Source of the DNA: CAZSCF01 sp964547585
Lineage (GTDB): Bacteria; Patescibacteriota; Minisyncoccia; Moranbacterales; UBA2206
Assembly (NCBI GenBank): GCA_964547585.1
Contig: CAZJOI010000001.1
Location: 62,001-126,000 of the forward strand
Reading direction: 5' to 3'
DNA: 64,000 nucleotides
A program made the position numbers and the translations under genes. The notes under the pieces were generated by a model that was given only the letters and a program-made list of their open reading frames with translations, did not search any database and was not told the origin of the DNA. Positions 1 through 7,393 of the stretch are shown one piece after another. Every line of letters begins with the position of its first letter. Position 1 is the first letter of the stretch.

Positions 1-63
1 CAAACAAAAAACCAAAGAGAAAATCAAATTGTAAAAGACAAAAAAGATAGCGGGGCGACCTAA
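1..63 (+). CDS. C-terminal tail of a gene entering from the left
   Basis: Frame 1 is open from the first base to a TAA at 61-63 and encodes a 20-residue Lys/Gln-rich tail. Because nrdG follows, an anaerobic ribonucleotide reductase (nrdD) would be the expected neighbour. The visible tail has no recognisable motif, so this is only positional inference. Confidence 0.3.
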   Translation, partial: QTKNQRENQIVKDKKDSGAT

Positions 64-93
64 TGAAAATTTAGGTCGTCCTAAATTTTCATT
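62..93 (+). promoter_or_regulatory. Perfect 14-bp hairpin abutting the nrdG start
   Basis: The arm at 62-75 and the arm at 80-93 are exact reverse complements around the loop TCGT. The 3' arm ends at the base before the ATG at 94. There is no T-run after it and no Shine-Dalgarno sequence between it and the start, so it looks more like a translation-initiation structure than a terminator. The stop codon of the upstream frame overlaps its first bases. Confidence 0.6.
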
Positions 94-792
94 ATGATTT
101 TAGGCGGTTGGCAAAAATTAACGCTTATTGATTATCCAGGCAAAATAGCCATGACTGTTTTTACGGTCGGCTGTAATTTTCGTTGTCCATTCTGTCATAA
201 CCCAGGATTAGTTGTTGGTTCACAGTTCACAGTTCACGGTAATCTAGAAAAGGATTTTTTTGATTTTCTCAAAAAAAGAAAAGGCAAGTTGGAAGGAGTT
301 TGCATTACCGGAGGCGAACCAATTATTCAAAAAGATCTCATTGATTTTATTAAAAAAATAAAAAAGCTGGGTTTCTCGGTTAAGCTGGATACAAACGGTG
401 CTCGTCCAGATGTTTTGAAACAAATTATTGATCAGAAGTTGGTGGATTTTGTTGCGATGGATATTAAAAATTCTCTCAAAAAATATTCCGAAACTTCTGG
501 CGTCAAAGTTGATACTGACAGAATAAAATTGAGCGTGGAGTTGATCAAGAACAGTGGTTTGCCCTATGAATTTCGCACTACGGTTGTGCCAGGTTTTCAC
601 ACAGAAAAAGATTTTCTGGAAATTGCGGCTTGGCTTAAGGGTTCGAAAAAATATTTTCTGCAGGAATATCGCCCAGAAAAAACACTGGATGCCAAGATTG
701 GAAAAATAACCAAGGGCAAAAAAATTGATCTGGAAAAAATCAAGAAGAAAATTAAAAAGAGCTTTGATTTCGTGGGCGTTCGCAGTCAATAA
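94..792 (+). CDS. nrdG: Anaerobic ribonucleoside-triphosphate reductase activating protein (radical SAM)
   Basis: Radical SAM activase that installs the glycyl radical on anaerobic ribonucleotide reductase. The 4Fe-4S motif is seen at C27, C31 and C34 (GCNFRCPFCHN), followed by the ITGGEP motif near residue 72 that contacts SAM. The N-terminus MILGGWQKLTLIDYPG is typical of the NrdG2-type subfamily. The length of 232 residues is usual for that subfamily. The ATG sits immediately after a hairpin and has no SD. The partner reductase is not in the window unless it is the truncated gene to the left. Confidence 0.93.
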   Translation: MILGGWQKLTLIDYPGKIAMTVFTVGCNFRCPFCHNPGLVVGSQFTVHGNLEKDFFDFLKKRKGKLEGVCITGGEPIIQKDLIDFIKKIKKLGFSVKLDTNGARPDVLKQIIDQKLVDFVAMDIKNSLKKYSETSGVKVDTDRIKLSVELIKNSGLPYEFRTTVVPGFHTEKDFLEIAAWLKGSKKYFLQEYRPEKTLDAKIGKITKGKKIDLEKIKKKIKKSFDFVGVRSQ

Positions 793-810
793 AAATTATG
801 TGAAATTTTC

Positions 811-1029
811 ATGAGGATATATGTAAAAATCCATCCTAAGTCATCGCAGAGTAAAGTTCTAAAAACAGCGGAGAATGAATATGAAGTTTGGGTAACTGCG
901 CCGCCGGTTGACAACGCAGCCAACGAGATGCTAATACGTACACTAGCGGAATATTTTAATGTCTCAAAAAGTTCATTGACAATAGTGGGTGGCAAAACTG
1001 CCAGGACTAAAATGATTGATATTAAGTAA
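811..1029 (+). CDS. YggU/DUF167 family protein
   Basis: A 72-residue protein with the DUF167 signature: VKIHPKSSQSKV near the start, then VTAPPVDNAANEMLI and LTIVGGKTARTKMIDI. It is a small alpha/beta protein of unknown biochemical role that is widely conserved. It lies 18 nt after nrdG on the same strand and is probably co-transcribed. Confidence 0.88.
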   Translation: MRIYVKIHPKSSQSKVLKTAENEYEVWVTAPPVDNAANEMLIRTLAEYFNVSKSSLTIVGGKTARTKMIDIK

Positions 1030-1050
1030 AAAAAGGAAGGAGAGAATGTC

Positions 1051-1371
1051 ATGTATATTTTTCAGAAGAAGAGAAATGGAGAGGTTTTGGAGATCTATGG
1101 TCCTAATGTCCCACTGGATCAGATATATGGTCGACTTGTCGACGGACTTGGCATAGGTTCGGGATGCAACTTGTTTAACGTATTAATGAAGATTGCGAAT
1201 TTTGAAGAAAATTTGCATGTTGCATGGATTGAAAGCGTTGATTCCGGACATATTTTTTTCCGGAAAAAAACAGAAAATGTCAACATTCTAGGGCGCTTGG
1301 TTATCGAGATAAACGGAGATCTGGTCAAGCCCGAAGAAGCAGTGATGCACATGAGAATATGGTTACTCTGA
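1051..1371 (+). CDS. Unrecognised 106-residue protein with strong SD
   Basis: I do not recognise a family. The protein is soluble, mixed alpha/beta by eye, without signal peptide or Cys pairs. It has a purine-rich SD (AAGGAAGGAGAG) about 10 nt before the ATG, unlike neighbouring core genes, and less A/T-biased codons than they have. It ends with TGA and is followed by an intrinsic terminator. It belongs to the set of SD-bearing small genes scattered in this window. Confidence 0.65.
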   Translation: MYIFQKKRNGEVLEIYGPNVPLDQIYGRLVDGLGIGSGCNLFNVLMKIANFEENLHVAWIESVDSGHIFFRKKTENVNILGRLVIEINGDLVKPEEAVMHMRIWLL

Positions 1372-1392
1372 TAAATATCAAGATCTGTTGAT

Positions 1393-1430
1393 AAAAGCTA
1401 GTGGGAAACTCTGTTCTCGCTAGCTTTTTT
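1393..1430 (+). terminator. Intrinsic terminator after the 1051 gene
   Basis: AAAAGCTAG at 1393 pairs with CTAGCTTTT at 1420, with partial internal pairing, followed by a run of T. Confidence 0.75.
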
Positions 1431-1435
1431 CGTTA

Positions 1436-1441
1436 TATAAT
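1436..1441 (+). promoter_or_regulatory. -10 box just before comEC
   Basis: TATAAT ends 6 nt before the ATG at 1448, so transcription would begin at or next to the start codon and give a leaderless or nearly leaderless mRNA. No good -35 is seen at 17 nt. Confidence 0.4.
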
Positions 1442-1447
1442 TATTGC

Positions 1448-2908
1448 ATGACAAAATCGCGTCTTTTTTTATTTTTTTCTTTGAGCTTAATTTCTGGAAT
1501 ATTTGTAAGCTCGTTTTTTTATCCCAAGACTCTGGATTTTTTTTATTTGTTCGTTGTTTTGGTTTTCGTTCTGATTTGTCTTTTCGTTTTCTATAAAAAT
1601 AAACCGGTTATGCTAGCCGGTTTTTGTGTACTGTTTTTTCTCTTTGGAATTTGGCTGACAGAAAGTCGATTTGAAAGAATGACAAATTTGGATCAAAACG
1701 GAAAAAATTTTTCTGGGCTCGTGGTTGTATTCAGAGAACCACAAATCAAAGACAGGCTGCAAAATGTCATTGTGAAATCACAAAGCGAAAAATTTATGTT
1801 AACAGTTCCAGCTTTTCCAGAATATGCCTATCAAGATAAATTGAAAGTTGATTGCACTTTGGAAATTCCGGAAAATAAAGAAAGTACTTTCGATTATCGG
1901 ATGTACTTGGCCAAGGATAATATTTTCTATCTTTGCAAAAGTCCCAAGATCGAAATTGTGGAAAAAGCCAAAAATAATAATTTTTTTAGTTTAGTTTTGA
2001 ACGTTAAAAATAAATTTAAGCAAAACATTAATGAGCTTTTGCCCTCGCCCCAGTCAGGGCTTTTGACGGGTTTACTTTTGGGTGGGACAGGGGATTTGCC
2101 GCAATCAGTTAGTGATAATTTTTCCAGAACGGGCATGACACACATTGTGGCAGTTTCCGGATATAATGTGACAATTATTGCGGAATATTTGATACTTCTG
2201 GGAATTTTTTTGGGTCTTTGGCGGAACCAAGCTTTCTGGTTCGCGATTTTTGGGATTATTCTGTTTGTTTTTATGGTCGGTTTTCCATCCTCAGCTGTCA
2301 GAGCTGGTGTCATGGGAACGGTTTTGCTTTGGGGCATGAAAAATGGCCGACTAGGTAATTCGCAAAATGCGATTGTTTTTGCGGCGGCTGTTATGTTGCT
2401 CATCAATCCCTTGCTTCTCAGATGGGATATTGGTTTTCAGCTTTCTTTTTTGGCCACTCTCGGCATCGTCTATTTTTATCCAATCATTGAAAATCATTTG
2501 ATCAAAGAACATAAGGTTGGAGGGCTAGGTGAAATTATTTTTCTGAGTATTTCGGCTCAGGTTTTTGTTATTCCGATAATAATGTTTAATTTTGAAAAAC
2601 TTTCTTTAATTTCGCCCTTGGCTAATCTTTTGGTTTTGCCGATTATTCCAATTACGATGCTGATTGGTTTTCTGGCACCTCTCTTTCAATTTTTTCTGCC
2701 AATTTTGGCTAAGGTTTTTGCGTGGATTGCCTATCTTTTGCTTAAATATGAAGTTGAAGTCATTAATTTCTTGGCCAGTCTCAAATTTTCATCCATCGAA
2801 ATTAAAAATTTTTCATGGATTGGAATGATTATCTGGTATGCACTTTTGATTTTTATTATTTATAGAACCAAGGCCAAGAAGCAAAAGATTACAAAGAAGA
2901 CGGTGTAG
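1448..2908 (+). CDS. comEC: ComEC/Rec2 competence channel, membrane part
   Basis: Inner-membrane DNA uptake channel protein. About ten hydrophobic segments are visible. The competence-domain hallmark HIVAVSGYNVTII occurs near residues 235-247, preceded by the LLTGLLLGG segment. It is 486 residues long and lacks the C-terminal metallo-beta-lactamase domain found in full-length ComEC. That domain is encoded by the separate gene at 3033. Natural DNA uptake in a reduced CPR organism is plausible as a nucleotide source, but that is inference. Confidence 0.9.
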   Translation: MTKSRLFLFFSLSLISGIFVSSFFYPKTLDFFYLFVVLVFVLICLFVFYKNKPVMLAGFCVLFFLFGIWLTESRFERMTNLDQNGKNFSGLVVVFREPQIKDRLQNVIVKSQSEKFMLTVPAFPEYAYQDKLKVDCTLEIPENKESTFDYRMYLAKDNIFYLCKSPKIEIVEKAKNNNFFSLVLNVKNKFKQNINELLPSPQSGLLTGLLLGGTGDLPQSVSDNFSRTGMTHIVAVSGYNVTIIAEYLILLGIFLGLWRNQAFWFAIFGIILFVFMVGFPSSAVRAGVMGTVLLWGMKNGRLGNSQNAIVFAAAVMLLINPLLLRWDIGFQLSFLATLGIVYFYPIIENHLIKEHKVGGLGEIIFLSISAQVFVIPIIMFNFEKLSLISPLANLLVLPIIPITMLIGFLAPLFQFFLPILAKVFAWIAYLLLKYEVEVINFLASLKFSSIEIKNFSWIGMIIWYALLIFIIYRTKAKKQKITKKTV

Positions 2909-2951
2909 CTTTGTGTTTGATGTTTTTTGAATTAGAATATGATCTGTGCAG

Positions 2952-3005
2952 CTGTTTTATATTTTTTAGTCACGCCTTCGAAGCGAATTAAAAAATATAA
3001 AACAG
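2952..3005. repeat. Perfect 17-bp inverted repeat with conserved-looking loop
   Basis: Arms 2952-2968 and 2989-3005 are exact reverse complements with a 20-nt loop containing CGCCTTCGAAGCGAAT. The loop end GAAGCGAAT recurs in the repeat at 42713, and a related motif occurs in the leaders before rplC and galT. It lies between the two comEC genes and ends 27 nt before the start of the second. There is no T-run. Confidence 0.7.
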
Positions 3006-3032
3006 GTACATAGATTTTAATAGAAGATGTAA

Positions 3033-3896
3033 ATGAAAAAGAAAAAAATAATTTATGGTGTAATATTGTTGCTTTTTGTTTTGGCGATTATTTTGGGCCT
3101 GATTATTTTTGGATCGAACAAAGATTTTTTGACTGTAAATTTTTTGGATGTTGGGCAGGGAGATGCAATCTTGATTAGCCAAGGCAAAAAACAAGTCTTG
3201 ATTGACGGGGGACCTAGTGGACAAAAAATGATGGAAAAGTTGGGGACCTACGTGCCTTTTTGGGACAGAGAAATAGAAGTTATTCTGATTACTCATCCAG
3301 ATAGCGATCATATTGAAGGCTTGGTAAGTGTTCTGCAAAACTACAAAGTGGATGTAATCATTGAGACTGATGTGGCTTCTGAATCAGCTGTCTATGCTAA
3401 ACTTCAAGATTTGATCAAGGAAAAAAATATTCAAAAAATAAAAGGAACGCGCGGAACAAAAATAAAAATTAGCGAAAAAAATGAATTGGAGATTTTGAAT
3501 TCGCAAGATGAAAATGCAGCTGCACAAAAAGAAACCAACTCCAGCAGTATCGTTTCCAAATTAACTGTGGGCAATGAAAAGTTTTTGTTTATGGGCGATC
3601 TGCCAAGCGAAAATGAGATCAAACTTATTTCTCAGAATGTTGATTTGTCAGCTGAAATTTTGAAAGTGGGACATCATGGTTCAAAATATTCAACCAGTAC
3701 TGATTTTTTGAATAAAGTTGGCCCAGAAGAAGCGGTAATTTCAGCTGGAAAAAATAATCGTTATGGTCATCCAGCCATGGAAACACTCGATCGTCTCAAA
3801 AACAAAAAAATCAATATCTTAAGAACCGATGTGGTGGGGGACATCATGTACGAATGCCACAGTTTATCCGAAAAATGCCATCTGATTGCTAACTAA
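3033..3896 (+). CDS. ComEC-type metallo-beta-lactamase domain protein
   Basis: One N-terminal membrane helix (residues 5-27) anchors an extracytoplasmic metallo-beta-lactamase fold. Motifs are NFLDVGQGDAILI, LIDGG, then THPDSDHIEG with the HxDxDH metal ligands, and later GHHGSKYSTS. This corresponds to the C-terminal domain of ComEC proteins, thought to degrade the non-transported DNA strand. It is encoded as its own gene directly after the membrane part, so the two most likely work together. Confidence 0.88.
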   Translation: MKKKKIIYGVILLLFVLAIILGLIIFGSNKDFLTVNFLDVGQGDAILISQGKKQVLIDGGPSGQKMMEKLGTYVPFWDREIEVILITHPDSDHIEGLVSVLQNYKVDVIIETDVASESAVYAKLQDLIKEKNIQKIKGTRGTKIKISEKNELEILNSQDENAAAQKETNSSSIVSKLTVGNEKFLFMGDLPSENEIKLISQNVDLSAEILKVGHHGSKYSTSTDFLNKVGPEEAVISAGKNNRYGHPAMETLDRLKNKKINILRTDVVGDIMYECHSLSEKCHLIAN

Positions 3897-3967
3897 AAAA
3901 CTTTGTGCTAAATTAAACTTAATCGCAAAATGCTTAGGCATTTGCTAATAAATATTAATAAAATTTT

Positions 3968-4582
3968 ATGGAAAATCATCCAAGCAAAGAAAGAACATTG
4001 GTAATCATCAAGCCGGACGGAGTACAAAGAACTTTGATCGGAGAAATTATCAAGCGCTATGAAAGAGTGGGTTTAAAAATGACTGCTCTGAAAATGCTCA
4101 TTCCGACAGAAGATATGGCTATCAAACATTACTACGAAGTTGGCGGAGATGCATGGCTCGAAGAAGTTGGCCGAAAAGCCAGATTAGCCTATGAAAAAAA
4201 AGGTTTAACGTCTCCCTTTGCTACTAATATGGACAACGGAAACGCAATTATGAAAAGTAATGCTAAATATTTGAGTTCGGGTCCGGTTATTGCGATGATT
4301 TGGCAGGGTAATCAAGCGGCAGCATTAGTCAGAAAAATTACCGGAGGTACCGAACCATTGTCTTCTGATATGGGAACCATTCGAGGCGACTATACTTTGG
4401 ATACCTATATGATGGCCGATCTGGACACCAGAAGCATCCGTAATTTGATTCATGCTTCTGGAAATACCGAAGAAGCGGAAAAAGAAATTCCGATTTGGTT
4501 TAGGCCAGAAGAAATCTTGGAATACAGATTGATTCAAGAAAGCGTTTTGTATGATGTAAATTTGGATGGAATTCTGGAATAG
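3968..4582 (+). CDS. ndk: Nucleoside diphosphate kinase with an internal insertion
   Basis: Transfers the gamma-phosphate of ATP to NDPs via a phosphohistidine. N-terminal ERTLVIIKPDGVQR is diagnostic, and the catalytic histidine is H162 in NLIHASGNTEEAEKEI. Usual bacterial NDKs are about 135-150 residues and this one is 204. The extra residues lie mainly between about 58 and 100, before YLSSGPVIAMIWQG, with a longer C-terminus as well. A small hairpin (AAATGC-TTAG-GCATTT, near 3930) lies upstream. Confidence 0.92.
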   Translation: MENHPSKERTLVIIKPDGVQRTLIGEIIKRYERVGLKMTALKMLIPTEDMAIKHYYEVGGDAWLEEVGRKARLAYEKKGLTSPFATNMDNGNAIMKSNAKYLSSGPVIAMIWQGNQAAALVRKITGGTEPLSSDMGTIRGDYTLDTYMMADLDTRSIRNLIHASGNTEEAEKEIPIWFRPEEILEYRLIQESVLYDVNLDGILE

Positions 4583-4614
4583 AATGTTTGGGACAATGCC
4601 TCGACAAAAAAACA

Positions 4615-4662
4615 ATTCATTTCGACCGCACTAGATAAAAAAATAGGGCGGTCTTATTGAAT
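4615..4662. repeat. Inverted repeat before tsaC
   Basis: GACCGC at 4624-4629 pairs with GCGGTC at 4648-4653, flanked by ATTCA/TGAAT outer pairing. It ends 11 nt before the tsaC ATG. It could terminate ndk transcription, but no proper T-run follows. Confidence 0.5.
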
Positions 4663-4673
4663 AAAGCTGAGCT

Positions 4674-5255
4674 ATGAAAAACCATAAAATTATCGACAGA
4701 AAAATTGCGGAAATAATAAAAAACAACGGTGTGGGCGTTTTACCAACGGACACTTTGTTTGGCTTGGTTGGAAGTGCTTTTTCCAAGAAGGCGGTAGCGA
4801 AAATATATAAAATAAAAAAAAGAAATCCCAAAAGTCCTTGCATTATTCTGATTAGTGCAATCGATGATTTGGAAAAATTTAATATTCAACTGAATGAAAA
4901 TTCCAAAGAATTTTTACAAAAAAATTGGCCAGGCAGAATCAGTGTAATTTTTGATTGTCCGGATAAAAAATTTGAATATCTTCATCGGGGTACAAAATCC
5001 TTGGCTTTTCGTTTTCCAAAAAAGACCAGCCTCATAAATTTAATCAAAAAAACGGGACCGCTGGTAGTGCCCAGTGCTAATCCGGAAAAAGAAAAGCCAG
5101 CCCAAAATATTACTGAAGCTCAAAAATATTTTGGAGATCAAGTTGATTTTTATGTTTCGGGCAAAATAGCCAGTAAATTGCCATCAACTCTGGTTGAAAT
5201 CAAAAATGGAAAAATTAAAGTTTTGCGAAAAGGCGCCGGAAAGATAAAAAGTTAG
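4674..5255 (+). CDS. tsaC: Threonylcarbamoyl-AMP synthase (Sua5/YciO/YrdC family)
   Basis: Makes threonylcarbamoyl-AMP from Thr, bicarbonate and ATP for the tRNA t6A37 modification. Family motifs are VLPTDTLFGLVGSA (residues 21-34), KKRNPKSPCIILIS, and PLVVPSANPEKEKPA. At 193 residues it is a TsaC-length protein without the C-terminal Sua5 domain. Confidence 0.9.
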   Translation: MKNHKIIDRKIAEIIKNNGVGVLPTDTLFGLVGSAFSKKAVAKIYKIKKRNPKSPCIILISAIDDLEKFNIQLNENSKEFLQKNWPGRISVIFDCPDKKFEYLHRGTKSLAFRFPKKTSLINLIKKTGPLVVPSANPEKEKPAQNITEAQKYFGDQVDFYVSGKIASKLPSTLVEIKNGKIKVLRKGAGKIKS

Positions 5256-5263
5256 AAATAAAA

Positions 5264-5290
5264 AAATCCCCCCTTAGGGGGATGTTTTTT
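5264..5290. terminator. Bidirectional terminator between tsaC and rpmB
   Basis: ATCCCCCC-TTAG-GGGGAT with A-run on the left and T-run on the right lies between convergent genes and can serve both strands. Confidence 0.8.
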
Positions 5291-5299
5291 TAAAGAATC

Positions 5300-5476
5300 T
5301 TATTTCTCGGTCTTGTTGGCAGTTTTAATGCATTTGGTACAAGCCTTTACTCTTTTGCCGTCCATCTTCTTTTTTTGAAGATTTATTCCAAAAGTTCGGA
5401 GAGTAGCAATGTTAGAATGGCTTCTTGAATTTCCACTACCAGGTTTTCTTCCGCAGATTTCGCAAACTTTACTCAT
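5300..5476 (-). CDS. rpmB: 50S ribosomal protein L28
   Basis: A 58-residue protein starting MSKVCEICGRKPGSGNSRSH, with CEIC and CTKC cysteine pairs as in zinc-binding L28. The start at 5476 matches the family; an in-frame upstream ATG at 5569 would add 31 hydrophobic residues that do not belong to L28 and would overlap the divergent gene at 5547. Confidence 0.95.
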   Translation of the reverse strand: MSKVCEICGRKPGSGNSRSHSNIATLRTFGINLQKKKMDGKRVKACTKCIKTANKTEK

Positions 5477-5546
5477 ATATTTAATAGATTGATTTATTAC
5501 AAAATTTAGGTTAACATAGAAAATAATAATTGGCAAGGAAAAGCAT

Positions 5547-6251
5547 ATGCTAAATGAAATTGTTCTCATTGTTATCTATTTTTTTATTCTGATATATTCC
5601 ATTATTTTACATGAAGTGGCCCATGGTGTTATGGCGTCATGGCTCGGCGATAAAACGGCTGAATATGCTGGTCGAATCACGGCTAATCCGCTAAAGCATA
5701 TTGATCCATGGATGACAATAGTCGTGCCTTTTTTGATGCTGGTTTTGAGTGGTGGCAGATTTGCTTTTGGTGGAGCTAAGCCCGTTCCGTATAATCCTTA
5801 TAACTTGAAAAATCAGAAATGGGGACCGGCACTGGTGGCTTTGGCTGGACCAGCTTCCAATATTGGCATAGCTGTGTTGGCTGTTATTTTGGCTAAAATC
5901 ATTTCTCTGCCGATGAATGCAAAACTAGATATCATCAACAATATTCGTTTTGAAAGCGATTGGGGATCCTTGGCGACAGTTATTTCGGGTTCTTGGGGCA
6001 CAATTTGTTTTACTTTTCTGACCATAATAATTTTTTGGAACATTTTACTAGCTGTTTTCAATCTGATCCCCATTCCACCACTCGATGGTTCCAAACTTCT
6101 ATTTTCCATAATTCCCATTAAGATGGAAACAGTGGCCATTTTAGAGCAATTTGGTTTTATTTTTTTGATTATGCTAATTATCCTGTTTCCAGGTCCTTTT
6201 AGCTTTTTGCTAAACCTTTTTTGGTCAATATTTTTCAGTCTGACTGTCTAG
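5547..6251 (+). CDS. Site-2 protease family (M50) membrane metalloprotease
   Basis: Integral membrane zinc protease. HEVAH at residues 22-26 in the first membrane helix gives two zinc ligands, and NLIPIPPLDGSK near residue 170 gives the aspartate ligand. The length of 234 residues and the lack of a PDZ domain fit the short bacterial SpoIVFB/YwhC-like group. Substrate unknown. Confidence 0.9.
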   Translation: MLNEIVLIVIYFFILIYSIILHEVAHGVMASWLGDKTAEYAGRITANPLKHIDPWMTIVVPFLMLVLSGGRFAFGGAKPVPYNPYNLKNQKWGPALVALAGPASNIGIAVLAVILAKIISLPMNAKLDIINNIRFESDWGSLATVISGSWGTICFTFLTIIIFWNILLAVFNLIPIPPLDGSKLLFSIIPIKMETVAILEQFGFIFLIMLIILFPGPFSFLLNLFWSIFFSLTV

Positions 6252-6315
6252 GGCGGTACCATTTTAGTGCGGATTTGACACCCCTTAGAATATCGTTTAT
6301 TATTGTTTTGCTAGG

Positions 6316-6348
6316 TTGACTGGCGGTTTTTTAATTTATAAATATAAT
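6316..6348 (+). promoter_or_regulatory. Promoter for the rpsL operon
   Basis: TTGACT at 6316-6321 and AT-rich -10 candidates (TATAAA at 6337, TATAAT at 6343). The start codon is at 6358, so the leader would be only a few bases long. The spacing of the best -10 is not ideal. Confidence 0.45.
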
Positions 6349-6357
6349 TTTTACAAA

Positions 6358-6777
6358 ATGCCAACGATAAATCAACTCAAGAAAAGACCAAGAAAAAAGA
6401 CGGGTAAAAAAACCAAAACCTCGGCTTTTAAGAATGTTTTTAATACACTGAAAAATAGACCAGTAGCGACTCCTAGCCCCTACAAACGAGGTGTTTGTCT
6501 GAAAGTGGGTACAACTACGCCAAAAAAACCTAACTCAGCTTTACGAAAAATTGCCAGAGTTAAACTTACGAATGGAATGGAAGTTACCGCTTACATCCCA
6601 GGCATCGGACACAATCTGCAAGAGCACTCAATCGTAGTATTGCGTGGAGGTAGAGTGAAAGATCTGCCGGGTGTGAGATATCATGTTGTCAGAGGCGTTA
6701 TGGACTGTGCCGGAGTTGCTAAGAGAAAAAGAGGTCGCAGTTTGTACGGAGCCAAGAGAGAAAAGAAAGCAGAATAA
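6358..6777 (+). CDS. rpsL: 30S ribosomal protein S12
   Basis: Starts MPTINQLKKRPRKKTGK and contains KVGTTTPKKPNSALRK and CAGVAKRKRGRSLYG, all standard S12 sequence. The start at 6358 is set by homology; an upstream in-frame start would add 14 unrelated residues and overlap the promoter. First gene of rpsL-rpsG-fusA. There is no SD before the ATG. A slightly extended stretch of about 20 residues precedes the conserved core compared with E. coli. Confidence 0.97.
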   Translation: MPTINQLKKRPRKKTGKKTKTSAFKNVFNTLKNRPVATPSPYKRGVCLKVGTTTPKKPNSALRKIARVKLTNGMEVTAYIPGIGHNLQEHSIVVLRGGRVKDLPGVRYHVVRGVMDCAGVAKRKRGRSLYGAKREKKAE

Positions 6778-6802
6778 ATTTTTATAACTTAAATAAAATT
6801 GC

Positions 6803-7270
6803 ATGCCAAGACGAAAAAGAATATTTAAAAAAGATTTAAAGCCTGATCAAAGATACAATAATTTATTGGTCAGTAAATTTACCAACAGCATTATGCTCAA
6901 AGGTAAGCGATCTGCTGCTGAAGGCATTATTTATGATGCTTTTGATATTATTCACGAAAGAACTAAAAAGGGCGGATTGAATATTTTTGAACAAGCATTG
7001 AAAAATGTTTCTCCTCTAGTCGAACTGAAATCCCGAAGAGTCGGTGGAGCTAATTATCAAGTTCCAATTCCTGTTTCCGGTGAAAGAAGAACTACTTTGG
7101 CTATTCGTTGGTTGAAAGATGCTACTCGCAAGAAGAAAGGCAAGAAAACTGCTGAAAAATTAGCCGATGAACTTATTGATGCTTCAAATAAAATTGGCGC
7201 AGCTATGAAAAAAAGAGAAGACGTTCATAGAATGGCTGAAGCCAATAAAGCTTTTGCGCACTTCGCGTAA
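6803..7270 (+). CDS. rpsG: 30S ribosomal protein S7
   Basis: A 155-residue S7: MPRRKRIFKKDLKPDQRY at the start, VGGANYQVPIPV and AIRWLKDATRKKKGK in the middle. It binds 16S rRNA in the 30S head. It is 25 nt after rpsL with no SD and is co-transcribed with it. Confidence 0.97.
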   Translation: MPRRKRIFKKDLKPDQRYNNLLVSKFTNSIMLKGKRSAAEGIIYDAFDIIHERTKKGGLNIFEQALKNVSPLVELKSRRVGGANYQVPIPVSGERRTTLAIRWLKDATRKKKGKKTAEKLADELIDASNKIGAAMKKREDVHRMAEANKAFAHFA

Positions 7271-7393
7271 TTCTCTACGAATTATTAATTAGTATGAATA
7301 TACTAATGGTATTCAAATTGACCTGTAAATAAATCAAATAAAATTTTAAAACGAATTCGTATATTAGTACTTGAATTCGCAATTAGTAACAAA

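Noticed and set aside
2952..3005. Intrinsic terminator between the comEC genes
   Set aside because: The stem is AT-rich and followed by GGTACATAG, not by a T-run.
4325..4615. Long open frames antisense to ndk, fusA, fba and other core genes
   Set aside because: They are on the opposite strand of well-supported genes, have no SD or family signal, and arise from codon composition.
5477..5569. Longer L28 with hydrophobic N-terminal extension
   Set aside because: Not part of L28 and would overlap the divergent protease gene and its upstream region.
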